From Hydra vulgaris (lineage: Eukaryota; Cnidaria; Hydrozoa; Anthoathecata; Hydridae): a DNA stretch of 64,000 nt. The translations under genes and the position numbers were made by a program. The notes beneath the pieces were generated by a model, which was not told the DNA's origin, made no database searches, and saw nothing but the letters and a program-made list of their open reading frames with translations. Positions 48,718 to 62,018 of the stretch are shown here, in pieces (the first letter of the stretch is position 1; the number at the start of each line of letters is the position of its first letter). The DNA lies in assembly GCF_038396675.1 (NCBI RefSeq), contig NC_088921.1:39713501-39777500 (forward strand). The letters run 5' to 3'.

Positions 48718-49260
48718 GTGCCTCAAGAAGATATATTGTACAAAGCGAGAAAGGTTTTAAATAAACATACTTTAATACAAATATATCACTCATTTATTCA
48801 TTGTCACATAATCTATGCAAACATTGCTTGGGGTAGTACAAATAAAAATAAACTTAAACCTCTTTATTGTCAGCAGAAGCATGTAGCTCGTCTTATATAT
48901 TTTAAGGACCGTTATACTCATGCCGTTATACTCAACACACTATTATTTGAAATGTGAGTTTTTAATATAAATGAGCTTAATATTTTAAATATTCTTTGTT
49001 TATGTTTATATGTAAAACCAATTCATCCCGTATTTCTTTCCATAATTTGTATTCATCAATAAATAAAAATAAATACATTTTATGCAATGATTATTAAGCA
49101 ATTATTAAGCAGCCCATTTTTCAAACAAACCTTTTTAAATTTTGTATTGATTATCATGGACCATTCTTAAGGAATAAAATAGTTTTAAAAGATTTTACTG
49201 AGGATTTTATTCAACAAAGTAACTACTTTTCTTTTAAACGAAAGCTTAAAAGTTTTTTTA
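48718..49260 (+). mobile_element. LINE reverse-transcriptase C-terminal fragment
   Basis: The open stretch 48718-48957 reads LYKARKVLNKHTLIQIYHSF, HIIYANIAWGSTNKNKLKPL and QQKHVARLIYFKDRYTHA, the thumb region of a non-LTR reverse transcriptase. It decays into stops after 48957. The short sequence CCTCAAGAAGA precedes it at 48720 and recurs after it at 49323; this could be a target-site duplication. Confidence 0.65.
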
Positions 49261-49389
49261 TTTTACACAGCGTTTCATCTTTATTGACTCATGAGAGATT
49301 TTTGTTTATTTTTGTTTTAGGTACCTCAAGAAGACCTAACAGTCTTGTTACAAAGCTTCCTTACCGATGACGCGACATATGCTCAGAGC

Positions 49390-49456
49390 TCGTTTTGAAC
49401 CCTCGATCTCGTTCTTTTAAAACAAGCGCTCTTACCACTGCGCCAAGGCCGTTTTA
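49390..49456 (-). repeat. tRNA-like SINE head
   Basis: The reverse complement GGCCTTGGCGCAGTGGTAAG is A-box-like and GATCGAGGGTTCAAAAC is B-box-like, spaced as in a tRNA. The acceptor ends do not pair, so it is not called a tRNA gene. Confidence 0.55.
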
Positions 49457-49459
49457 AAA

Positions 49460-50879
49460 AAAATGAATAATCTATTAGGTCTACCCTTAAAAGTTTCAAC
49501 CTATACCAAAAATTAAATTACAGGTAGTAATAATATAATCAAGTTACAGGTAATAATAATAAATGCCTTAACTATTGTAATATTTTCACATATTTGTGAA
49601 ATATGTTGACACTTTTAGAAAAATGATCACAACTGCTTATTTCTGTTGTTTTTTTTTAATAAATTTTTTTTGAAAGGTTTGAAAGGAGGATTTATTTATT
49701 TGTATATTTTTTGACTCATTTAATTTTATAGTTTTTTAAGAGAAACTTATTTTCAGACATTAAGTAATCAATCAGATTTTTTGTTTAATAAACATTCTTG
49801 GATCGCATGTGGAATTCATGTTCTTATTGTGGGCAAAATACTCATTTTTTGGAAATATTATTGTATGCAGGTGCTGTTTTAAGAATGGACTTTAATATGT
49901 AAAATAATTTAATATTCAAACTTTAAACTGTTTTAAAGAAACATATTTTTTTAAACAAACAAATGCGTTCGAAATCTGTAACGCTTATCTTTATATTTCG
50001 TTTTTAAATATATTTATTTTAAAAAAGTAACGATAAATTATGATTATGTAATTGAAAAATGTTTATAATTATCTTTCATACTTAGTTTTTTACGATATTG
50101 TTATTAAAAGAAGAGAAAAAGCTGCAGCCAGGGAAGAAATCACTAAACACTCCACAAACTAAAACATACTTTGAAACAAGCAGTTCAGGCTGACAGTATT
50201 TCAAAAGCAACAGAAACTAAAAATAATCCTGATTGTCTTTATTTGGACGCTAGAGTAAAGTCTGTGAGTCTATATCAAAAGTCACAGCAATTCTCCTTAT
50301 TTTTCTTAGTGATACTTCTTTTTGATTGGTCTGATGACTTCTCTGACGCACAGAGTTGTGAAATTGTTAAATATGGTTTAAAAAAAATTGAAATAAATTT
50401 ATTATACAATTTAGAAAGAAGACAGACTTCAGTGAACTATCATAACCGCAAGATGAACAACGAAAATCCTTTGAAAAGACATGGCTTGCATACTCTTTGA
50501 ATATTTATAAGGTGTTTTGTTTCTGTCGCAAAATTGTTGGAATAACTTTTTTACCGTTCCGACAATTAATGAACACTTTGGAAGACTTAAAGAACACGAA
50601 ATGTGCACATTTTAACTGCTTTGAAGACTGAATGAAATGAATAATTGATATTTCTTTTAACTTATTTTGTTACATTTTTATAATTTACTTGTTATTTGTT
50701 CTCAATTTTAATATTGCAGACATAGCAAATCAAGCTAGTATATAAACAACCAACAACAAAGTTGCTTCATAAAAAGCGAATATTTTGGAGTAGTGTGTTT
50801 AAAAAAGACACTGTGCATCACCAGTTTCTTTCGGAAAGAAATCTTGCATTCTGTGGTTTAGACACACCTTTTCGGGGTG
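49460..50879. other. Stretch with one unrecognised open frame
   Basis: A 109-codon plus-strand frame at 50171-50500 (CLYLDARVKSVSLYQKSQQF, GLKKIEINLLYNLERRQTS) has protein-like composition but no recognised family and no clear start. It may be a transposon fragment. The remainder is AT-rich non-coding DNA. Confidence 0.35.
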
Positions 50880-51800
50880 TTTGAATTAATAGCTAGTTAC
50901 AATACCGTTCTCGAAAAATTATTCAAAACTTTATTATTATTTGTCATATTTATTAACGATTGGCTTAGTAAGACTACATTCAGAAGAAAACTATTTACGA
51001 ATGGTGAAAAACTATTAATAATCACTTAACTCGATAACAACCCTTCAAAACAACTTCAACTTATTGGAAGAATGAACGGACGGCAGGATAAATAATTTCA
51101 ACGAACATTAGTGGAAGTTTATGCTTTTTAGGAAGACAAACTTTAAATTCAATTTGAAAACAATCGACGTCATTTTGCCAAAAATTACAATGGAAAAAGA
51201 TCTCGGAATTTTTGTTTCAAACAAATTATGAACTAATAAATTATTTAGCGACCAAAGTCAATTGACTTCTTGGTCTTGTTAAACATTCTCTTTCCAGTAT
51301 ATAGATATAACGTCGACAAGACTTTCATACCAAACCTTTGTTTGCCCACATTTAGAATATTGCGCAGTTATATGGAATCATGCTACGAAATATGAAATCA
51401 AAGAATTAGAAAAATTAAAAATAGAAAAACCAAAAATCTTAATGGATTAAGTAGTTGAGAGAGAAACTTTGCAATAAATTTATTATTGCTTGAAAACGAT
51501 AGAAAAAAAAAACAAATGTACAAAATAGTAAATAATTTAAATAAAGTCAACTTTCAAAAACCAAATTTTTATAAACAAGTAGCCGTCAATTTACCATTTG
51601 CCGTGAACTTTTAAATAGCAAGTACCAGTCTATAAAAAACAATCTCTTCGCGAACCGATTAGCAAATAAACGGAATCATCTATGTAATGAATAGTAGAGT
51701 CTATAAATTTTAACCAGTTTAAGAATTAAATTGGCAAGTTTTTTAATTTTTAACAGTCATCAATATTTACTTTTGTAACGGCTGTCATAGACTGAAATTC
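50880..51800 (+). mobile_element. CR1-like LINE 3' fragment
   Basis: Broken readings: LQNNFNLLEE and TDGRINNFNEH (about 51040-51110), ITMEKDLGIFVSNKL (51190-51230), LSYQTFVCPHLEYCAVIWNH (51320-51385) and KEIKELEKLK-like text, in the order of a CR1-type RT end. Stops are dense. A hairpin lies just beyond at 51871-51923. Confidence 0.65.
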
Positions 51801-51870
51801 TACGTGATTTTAACGTCTCAACTCAAAAGAGCACATGAATAGTTGGAAGAACATACCTTAGAGAGCCCAT

Positions 51871-51923
51871 CTTTCTTAATATTAACAGCCTCAGAAGTAC
51901 TGAGGCTGTTAATATAAGGAAAG
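51871..51923. repeat. Hairpin with 24-base arms
   Basis: ATTAACAGCCTCAG and CTGAGGCTGTTAAT form the core. The outer CTTTCTTA pairs with TAAGGAAAG with one mismatch. Confidence 0.9.
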
Positions 51924-52226
51924 AACGACTCATTGCTGATGAAACATATTAAGACATGACCGTTCTTATGATCAGTTATAAATGATATGACGTTGTATTT
52001 TAAACCAACAAATCAAGTGAGTTTCCTCAGTCTTCTACAATCTCTCTTGATATATTGACTTGAGAATAAAGTAATAAATAACAAATGCATTTTTTATGAG
52101 TATTGCGTAACTGGATTTACTGACACATTAAAGCATCAGAAATTACAAAGGTATTAGGCATTGAGAAAGATTTTGACACTCATTTTATACTAAAAAAAAA
52201 AGAAGATTACGATAAAAACCAAAAGG

Positions 52227-52982
<756 letters not shown>

Positions 52983-52987
52983 ATATA

Positions 52988-52988
52988 T

Positions 52989-53023
<35 letters not shown>

Positions 53024-53038
53024 GTATATATATATATA
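52988..53038. repeat. Short (TA)n repeat
   Basis: Imperfect TA/TGTATA repeat directly after the right arm of the inverted repeat. Confidence 0.9.
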
Positions 53039-53039
53039 A

Positions 53040-55754
53040 TTTTAGCGAATTTTTCAGAATTTAATAGAAAAGAAGTGAGCTATTATTTTGTTTTATTATA
53101 GGAACTATTATTAGCTATCAGTAATATTAAATTTTTGATTTAAAATTGATGCCAAGTAAAATATTTCTATAAATTTTGCATCTAATAATGCATTAATAAT
53201 TATTTTTAACGTTTGCGCTAACTTACCCAAATTTATTTTTTGAGGCTCCGGAAAATGCCTAAGAACGTTTTTTTTATAACTAATATAAGTTAAAAATGTT
53301 AAATAAGTTCATACTCTTTAAGTCTACACTTTAGTATTTATAAAAAAATATGCTGTGAGGCAACAAGACCCCGGTCGTCCCTATCTGTCTTTATTTAAAA
53401 AGTTACATTTTATTTTATTAATTGTATACAATGGGTAGAGTTAGGATTAGGGTCAGGGGAAACCTGATGAGATTTGCCCTTTGAGATTTCCCCTAACCGA
53501 TTAAAAAAATAAAACATATTTTCAAAAAAACTGACAAAAAACAAATAAGTAGCTTATTAGCTTATGAATCAACGTTTGATTTTCAGATTTTTGGTTTTTG
53601 AACATATTAAAAAGGCCGACCCCCGGCAAGGATGAAGAAATTGGTCATGTTCATGTTCCGTGTTCATACTCCAGACTGTTTTTCTTTTTTCACAGACAAC
53701 ACAACTCTTATAGAACTGGCGGTGCTTGACTTTAGGTCCCAATCCCCTGATTTGTTTTTATGATTGATTACGATATGTTCTAATGGTTCAGATTCAATAA
53801 AAAAAATAGGTCTAAAATTTTTAAAAAAGTACATTAATTTGATGTTAAGAGCGACTTTCAGTAAGAATCAGGCAAAAATATAAATTTTTAATAGTGATCT
53901 CCTCTGAAATTAATAACTTTTTATCCTATTGCTGCTGTTCATACTAAAAGCTTTTTTCCAAAATATTTTTTAAAAATATTTATAGGTTCTCTAGATATTA
54001 GAATTTGAAGTTTGACAAATTTTTTATGAATATTGATCAAATAGTGTCGAAAGTATTTTTGAACCTTAAATTGAACAAATTATAAACTTTTCAATATTTC
54101 ATCTGATTATTGTTTATTGGCTAGTTTAGAATTAAATAAATAAACAGGTAAAGTAAACATTTCGGCCTATCTAAATATAATGCTTCGAAATTACGCAAAA
54201 AGTGTTTTTTTTTGCGTACTTTTGAAGCACCTTCATTTTTAAGCCACAAGTATCTCCGAATTTTTTTAATTATCAAAAATCTTTATCTAATATAGGACCT
54301 AAAAATACAAACATTCTTATAATAACTAAAGGGGCTAGGCTCAAAGTCTGTTTTTCTTATCTCCGAGCACCGTGATACATTTTATGTTTTTTTTTTTAAA
54401 TTTTCGACGAGTATATATTTATAGATTAAAAAATAAAACAGATGTTTACAAAAAAAATTAACAATAAAATAAGATTATCTCAATTAATAGATAATACCAT
54501 AAATAAACTTAAGTTAAATAACTATGTATGAAAATAAAAAAAATGAAATTTTTAAGGACCTGAAAATTGTTTTAGGTTAGTAGTTTTGAGACGACTCTCA
54601 CGGGACTTGTTAATAAAGAGCTACGATGTTGTGACGAAGAGTAAAGTGTGTCAAAAACCGTCTAAAACTGCGTGACAAAACTCATTAGTTTTAAGTTATA
54701 AACTTGCGTTATTAATAAATGTAAGTACAGATCCAGTGGGATAGTATTGTTGTTTTATATTTCATTTTCTGATTACCTTTTTGGCCATGTATCTCAAGCA
54801 CCCCCTTCCCCTTTAGTATGTCGGCAAAAAACAAAGCAAGTATTATTGAAAATCATACCGTACTAAACCTTGATCCAAAGGGTTAGAGTCAGGGTTTAGT
54901 TAGTTATAATTTTCAGTAAATTAACCTTTATGGCTAGGATTAGGGTTAGGCTATGGTTTTTAGTAAAACTCGCTTTGCGTAAGGCATTCGTAAGATTTTT
55001 GTAAGATAAGACTTGCTAAAGGGGATGATAGAAATACACATCTGCTACCTCTTAAAAAAATTTACTATTCCTTGTTAAACTATTTTAATGACTAAAACAT
55101 TACTAAAATGTTTTAGCAGGTATCAGTGGTAGTAGTGTCAGTTGCAATTTCAGATACACACATGACGAAATGTATATTTATCAACTTAAAAGATTTGGTT
55201 TTATAACCATATAATTTTTTGAATTTCATCAAATTGACTTACTATTCATATAGCTATTATCAATAGATATACGAACATTGAACAGCAAATAACAAAATCA
55301 CAATGTTTGTTAAAAGTATTAATAAACTTTGTATTTTTGTTTGTAATAAAAGTTATTTAATAGAAACAACTTAAAAATATTTGCTTTTGATATTGATTAA
55401 ACGGTTTTAGAACTTGATGTATATTTAAGATGTATACTTAATTTATTATATAACTTTTTACCTATAATAGGATCTTAACATTACCATTTGCCTAACTTGC
55501 CCTCTATATAAAGAGGATAACTAAAATTTGTTGTTTGTAATACAATTAAGGTAATAAATACTTTGTCAAATTTTTGGAGTTAGCTCTATGCCTGGAAGCT
55601 AGCTATCTCAAACACCAAAAAATACTGGATCCGTCACTGACAGCTACTGTCGTGAACAATTTTGTTTTTTTAATGTCAAAAACTAAAATAGCTTTGATTC
55701 GAATTTTGTTTCCTTTTTAAGTTATGGCAAACTAAGTTACCTACACCATACTGT
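53040..55754. other. Gene-poor stretch
   Basis: Contains scattered GGGTTAG/GATTAGGGT words near 53435-53465 and 54885-54950 and the tail of dispersed repeat B at 55588-55642. No coding evidence. Confidence 0.45.
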
Positions 55755-56280
55755 TAAAAATGATGAACATTCCTGCCATAGTCTTTCGAAATAGTACTCC
55801 GAAATTCTCTTCAATTCTCTCTAAAGTATTTAATAAGTGCTTAATTAAACCTTGTTTTCCTTCCTGCTGGAAAATGGCATATGCGATTTCAGGGGTACCA
55901 CAAAGGTTCTATCCTTGGTTCTGTGGTATTTCTTATCTACATTAATGATCTTCCTGACAATCTGTTATCTAAATTGGCTCTATTTACTGAAGACCTAATT
56001 TTATTCTCCTGTCTTGACAAAAACTCTTTACTTTTTAACTGCTTAGAACAAGCAGTTGATCTTAAATCTGATTTCTCTTTTGTAATGGGTTGTGATTTTT
56101 AACTTGCACTGGCTTGTAATTTTTAACTGACAAAACTCATTTGTTTACTGCAAACTATCACAAAACTGTTACCATTCTTATATGGATCATTGACAACCTT
56201 CTCACTGAGTCCTCCAATTAATGTCATTTAGAATTATCATTCAATGCTGACCTTTTATGGAAGCTATATTTCATGGAAGC
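55755..56280 (+). mobile_element. 5' part of a LINE split by a later insertion
   Basis: Same family as 35254-37200. MNIPAIVFRNSTPKFSSILS and PSCWKMAYAISG are followed by the RT motif region GVPQ...FYPWF / GSILGSVVFLIYINDLPDNL, then LFTEDLILFSCLDK, where the catalytic FADD has become FTED. The reading ends near 56280 with ADLLWKLYF and resumes at 59186. Confidence 0.75.
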
Positions 56281-56789
56281 AAATTAGTTTAAAAAATATT
56301 TAATTTTAAATATAAACTACTTTAATAATAAAATTAGACTTGTCTATTTAACATTTTCAAAAATTGATTCAAGCTAAAAAATATTTTAATTACTAAACTA
56401 ATTATAAATGCTCAATAATAAAAGCTTTAAAAAACATTTATGATTTCCTGCGAATTAAAGGTATTTTGGTATGTCTTTTTGTCAGATATATGGTTTCTAT
56501 GAGTGTTCAGTAGTGTAAGGTAACCTAAAATGACATAAAGTAGAGGATTGGGTAAGAGTGTATTGATCAGGATAAAAATATCAACATTATTGCAACAATT
56601 GTTAGCCGTAAATTGAGTTTTGATTGAGTTAAACCTCACTACCCATTGCAAGCTCCAAACTGTCTCTGAAAAGGATTCACATTTAAGAATAGCTGCCAGT
56701 TATATGCAATCAAAATGCGAAGATTTATCAAGTATACCGTATGCGACCACAAATTTTTGTAAAAAAATTGTGTTTTGACCAAAAATAAT

Positions 56790-58320
56790 GCAGAATTAAT
56801 GCTAACTTGATCAAAGCTACCAAGGGCCGAATTTCTCGGAATTCAGTAGGGTCAATGAGGAAAATGACTAAAGAGCTCTCAGTAAGTGAGCACACCATCA
56901 GAAACGTGGTTAGAAAGCATCTGAAGGCAAAGTCTAGAGTCAATATTAAAAAACACCTGGTTTTCCCTTGTGTCAAAAAAAAAAGATTTGAAAGATTAAA
57001 AACATTTCTAATCCTCTTGAAGAAGACACTAACAACCATCCTCTTCTCAGATGAGAAATTCTTTACTATTGATTCTGTATCAAACAGTAGAACCAATTAT
57101 CGAGAACGGGACGAGCTTTGGACATACTTTCGCGTCATATTAGGTCTACTTGGGGTACCTAAATAACAAAAAAAAAAAAAAAAAAAACTTGATGCTAAAA
57201 AAGTTTTGTTTATTAAAAGGTGTTCAGAAAGACATTTACTACATTTATATTCAAAACGTTCTCCCTCAGCATCAATCACAGCTTCAAGATGGCTCTTAAA
57301 CCTGGAACAAGTGGTCTGGATATAGTCCTTGGGCAACTTGTTCCACTTCTTCTTGATGGCAGCCTTTAGGGAGTTAACACTATTGTGGGGACGTTGCAAA
57401 GCCCTTGACTCTACATACGCCCAGATTGAATAGTCATGAGGCAGCAAATCTGGAGACCCAGATGGTCATAACACTTTCAACCAGTGGTTGGCAGGTTCTC
57501 CTAGAGTCACATCTGGGTCTTATATTCAAACGTGGTGGTGCTCCACTTTGCTGGAAAACCACATTGTTGTCAGGAGTGTTGTAGGCATCAATCCAGGACT
57601 TGGCATGGTTCTCCAGTTTTCAGATGTACTCATTGTTGTCAACTTTCTAACCCGATTTGGTGAAACTTGGAGAAATTTTGAGAACATCGAATGTAACCAG
57701 CCTGGTTACATTTGATGTTCTCATCAAAATCATCATAAGTGAAGCCGAATGTTTGGTCTTCAATGTAAACTTTATATGGTCAGGGACTGCTTGGACTGGT
57801 TGATGACTGGTAAAACGATTGGTTCTACTGTTTGACACAGAATCAGTAGTAAAGAATTTCTCATCTGAGAAGAGGATGGTTGTTAGTGTCTTCTTCAAGA
57901 GGATTAGAAATGTTTTTAATCTTTCAAATCTTTTTTTTTTGACACAAGGGAAAACCAGGTGTTTTTTAATATTGGCTCTTGACTTTGCCTTAAGATGCTT
58001 TCTTACATGGTGTGCTCACTTACTGAGAGCTCTTTAGTCATTTTCCTCATTGACCTTACTGAATTCCAATAAATTCGGCCCTTGGTAGCTTTGATCAATT
58101 GAGGAGTTTGAACTGACTTCTTTAAACCACTGCCAAGCTTTGTTTAACCACAGTGTAGACAGTACTTAGAAGCTTGTTTAGCATCAGGGAAATGTCTTTT
58201 GGCGTGGTGTCGTTCATGGCAATGTCAACTATTGGTTTAATTTTACTACTCATTTTTACTATTACGCTGTTTTTTTGATTAAACTTTATTTTCAAAGTTT
58301 TATGCGTCAACAAAAACACA
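56790..58320 (-). mobile_element. Mariner-like transposon remnant in fold-back arrangement
   Basis: The minus strand from 58320 to 57180 reads as a mariner-type transposase: an N-terminal piece, then LFSDEKFFTTDSVSNSRTNRF (57840-57890), then HDYSIWAYVESRALQRPHNS and CSRFKSHLEAVIDAEGERFEY (57240-57440). The middle is deleted. The plus strand at 56790-57110 repeats the N-terminal half in the opposite direction (ELSVSEHTIRNVVRKHLKAK, LFSDEKFFTIDSVSNSRTN), making an inverted duplication of about 300 bases with 57820-58100. Stops and truncations make it inactive. Confidence 0.75.
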
Positions 58321-58347
58321 CTGTGTGCGTAAAAATACTAACATAAC

Positions 58348-58353
<6 letters not shown>

Positions 58354-58441
<88 letters not shown>
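58354..58441. repeat. (TA)n microsatellite
   Basis: Uninterrupted TA repeat next to the mariner remnant, within the LINE-splitting insertion. Confidence 0.98.
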
Positions 58442-58443
<2 letters not shown>

Positions 58444-58782
58444 AATCTTTTAAAATCATATTCTTGTTATACGATATTTTCATATTTGTTGAATTTAATT
58501 AAGACGGCAGCGTATAAACTTTTTGTTTTAAATATATTTCTGATGTTATTTTAGATTTACAATATTTCGCTGACCTATAGGGGTCAGCATCATCAGGTGT
58601 AATTACAAAAAAAACTTTAATATAAAATTTGTGAATAAAAATCAAAAACTTCATAATTATCATTTTTATTTTATTTTTAACTACACATGTTCTTTTTAAT
58701 TATATGAAAAAACTTTGAAAGTATTCGAAACAGCAAAAAATACATAAAATGCTTATTTAATTGGAATATATATTCATATTAA

Positions 58783-59090
<308 letters not shown>

Positions 59091-59185
59091 CATATTTATA
59101 AATATTTATACGAGCTTTCGGCTAAACTCTAGACCATAACCAATGCGTACTTTTTAAACTTTTTAACAAATATTTTCCTTATAGC

Positions 59186-59700
59186 AATCGGTTGCTAAGT
59201 TAGCATCTGCTAATGTTGCTTCTCTTTACCGTGCTTGCCATTTTCTCCTTCCTGATTCAATTCTTTACCTCTACAAATCTCTTATTCGTCCCTGTATGGA
59301 ATACTGTTTTCATTTTCTCTTCTAAACAAGGTCGCATTGTAAACGTATTTGGACCCGGTCAATCTGCTAAGCTTAAGCCTCTTTCCAGTTGTCGGAAAGT
59401 TGCATCTTTTTCTCTTTTCTACAAATACTATCATAGCCGCTGCTTAAAGGAGCTTTTATCTCTAGTTCCATCAACCAAAACTCATTCTCGCTTGATTCAC
59501 TATTCATCAAAGTCTCAATCTTTTACTGTATTTGTCCCTGCATGCTACAAAAACTTTTATTCGTCCAGGTTTTTTCCCCGCATTTCAACCCTTTGGAACT
59601 CTCTCCCATCTTCATATTTACCTGACTCATACAACCTTCAACTTTTTAAGTCTACTGTCAACCGTTTCCAAGCTATATAACTCTACTCTTTTTTTCTAGT
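59186..59700 (+). mobile_element. 3' part of the split LINE
   Basis: Starts SVAKLASANVASLYRACHF (with frame changes), then LPDSILYLYKSLIRPCMEYC, LSLFYKYYHSRCLKELLSLV, and ends FPRISTLWNSLPSSYLPDSY and LFKSTVNRFQAI. This closely matches the end of the LINE at 36957-37181. The open part runs 59213-59680 in one frame. Confidence 0.8.
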
Positions 59701-59935
59701 AACTCCCTACTTAATAGTGGTTGCTTGCAGCCTTGTTAATTAGAATTAAAAAAAATTTATTAGGCTTAATTGCTTTATTAATTTGATTTTTTAATCGTTG
59801 CTTTTAATTAATTAATTTGCATATATTTTAACATTTACATGAATATCTTCAAGAGTTTATAAAATGTTTATTATAGAAATATTTAGAATAGTTTATTAAT
59901 AACAACTTTTATACAGTGAGCTTTTATGGAACAAA

Positions 59936-61190
59936 CTATAGGTCAACTTTCAAAAGCTGCAAAGTATCTTCATCAAGTTCTTGGACATTTTTGCTGTACG
60001 GTTTTCTAATGCTGGTGATGTAAGGATCGGATGTGTACAGAATAATATGAAATACGTCCTCAAGTTATTACCTCAGGTTATCTAGAACATTTCCTGGCAT
60101 GATGAAGGCGAAATTTTCTATAATCTTTATTACGGGATTCTTGCGCATCTTCTCAAAGTTGACCGTTAGGCAGTAATGCAAAATGTTTTATCATATTTTC
60201 TCCGTGAAGTAAAACTTTGTGTATTGAAGACGACATGTAATACTAGCTATTATACTCACATAAATGTGGGCAATCTCTGCAGCATATGTGCCAAAACTTT
60301 CAGCATTTATCATTACAATTGAGGAGAGAGCTTGTAGAAATATGTATAGTCGCTTAATCAAATTTTTATTTACTCCAGTGATTTCAGAGGAGCATTTTTG
60401 GTTACTTATGGATATTTGTTTTGGTTTGTCAACGATTAACCCTAGCTGCTCACGAAAACATTTTTGTACTAAGATCAAGGTCCTCTCTTTCTTTTGTCGT
60501 TTTTTCTCTTCACTTTTAGCTGACCATATTTGGAAAGACAGGTGGTTGGAAATATGTATTATCATTTCCATACACCAAATCCAAGCATGTTATGTCAACA
60601 GTACGTATTGATACGAACATTTATTTTCAGGCTTTGAAGACACTTTAGTCAAATCATTTTTTTGTCGTAGAGTAGCTCCACATTTTGTACATGTTGACGC
60701 AGAAGGCGCATCCGTTCATACCTGAACCATTTTTCCATCTATCATTGTTAAAAAAAGTTCATGTTTCACTTGTATTCTATTTACAATTTTTTTTTACAAA
60801 TTTTTCCGTAAAGAGTACTTGATAACTTGGCTTTTTATTTTATTTATAACATTCTTAGTATTCTCAGGAGCCTCTTTGCAAAGTCCTATGCATATAGGTC
60901 GACAAAAAAGTACAGACAAAGAAGTCGGATTTTGCCAAACAACTGCACCAGTTACCCCATCAACTAATCTGATTGGTACCAAAGAACTAATAAATAAGTT
61001 AACATTAGAAATTGTTGATCCATCGTTTAATAAAACGACGGAATAATATGCCTTTTAATATTACTAACAATGAAACACAAGCTAACCTGAGAAACTTGAC
61101 TGAGAAACTTATTGGTAGTGTCTCAATTGACCTTCCTCCATCAATATAGGAAAGTAACAGTTTACGTTTCAAACACTTAAAAGTTGTCAT
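59936..61190 (-). pseudogene. Transib/RAG1-core-like DDE transposase remnant
   Basis: Minus-strand reading, interrupted by stops and frameshifts. The order of motifs follows the RAG1 core. VTGAVVWQNPTS then FCRPICIGLCKE (about 60900-60980) parallels RAG1 NxxCRPL. STCTKCGATLR (about 60690) is the zinc CxxC. HAWIW...LHISNHLSFQIW follows (about 60540-60590). FREQLGLIVDKP and AEIAHIYV come next (60250-60470). IHKVLLHGENMIKHFALLP and RNKDYRKFRLHHARK (60090-60230) match RAG1 FHKTLAHVPEIIE and GNKLFRRFRKMNARQ. NVQELDEDTLQ ends it near 59940. In-frame stops include one just before EDAQESRNK, which holds the presumed catalytic Glu. No terminal repeats were found. Assignment rests on eye alignment with the Transib/RAG1 family. 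Confidence 0.58.
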
Positions 61191-61199
61191 TTTAAAAAG

Positions 61200-61897
61200 T
61201 TGTTGCAGTGATATAAATTTTTCAACTCTTTATAAATTATTTTTTAAAAGATGATTTAAAATGCAAAAATAACAGAATGCATCTCCATCAAAATTAATTC
61301 TCAATAAAAAGTTGACAAAAAAACTTACGCAAAACTATTGTTATAACCAGATATTGTCTAAAAACACGATAAAAAGCGGTTTTCTGTTTTCTGACTTTTA
61401 TCACTTTTTTATCTATAATTTTGGAAACCGCACGTATCCACACCTGATTTTTGATAAATCAGTTTTTTTAAACATCTAACCTACAAATAAATTATAAAAA
61501 TGAACCGTAGGGAAACGTTGGTGACTGCCAAAAATATCTATGAACTTTAAGATTTTTATTTATAGAATATTTATATAAATATTTTAAGATTTTTTATTTT
61601 CTAGCTCATTTCATAGTTCAATTAATTATTAGTAAACAAAACCGTAATATTAAAAATAGGAGTTTGTTCTAAAATCTCCATAACATGATGCTTTCAAAAA
61701 TGTATAACACTTATTCCTAAGAAGTTTTATAGAAAATAACTTTTTTTTTTTTAATATAGAAAAGTGATGAAACAAATAAGTTTCAATCGAACATTTGCAA
61801 AAATATGAAACAATAGGGCTTCAAAAACATTGTTCATAAAATCAGCTGAATTTCCTACATTATATCATTATATCAAAGATTAACTATTAAACTATTA
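61200..61897. other. Non-coding stretch
   Basis: No recognisable gene or repeat before the TA microsatellite. Confidence 0.4.

Positions 61898-62018
<121 letters not shown>

Noticed and set aside
53435..54950. Interstitial telomere-like TTAGGG words
   Set aside because: Only isolated single units (GATTAGGGT, GGGTTAG) without a tandem array.
60264..60611. 115-codon plus-strand frame
   Set aside because: The opposite strand carries the Transib/RAG1-like motifs, so the plus-strand frame is its shadow.
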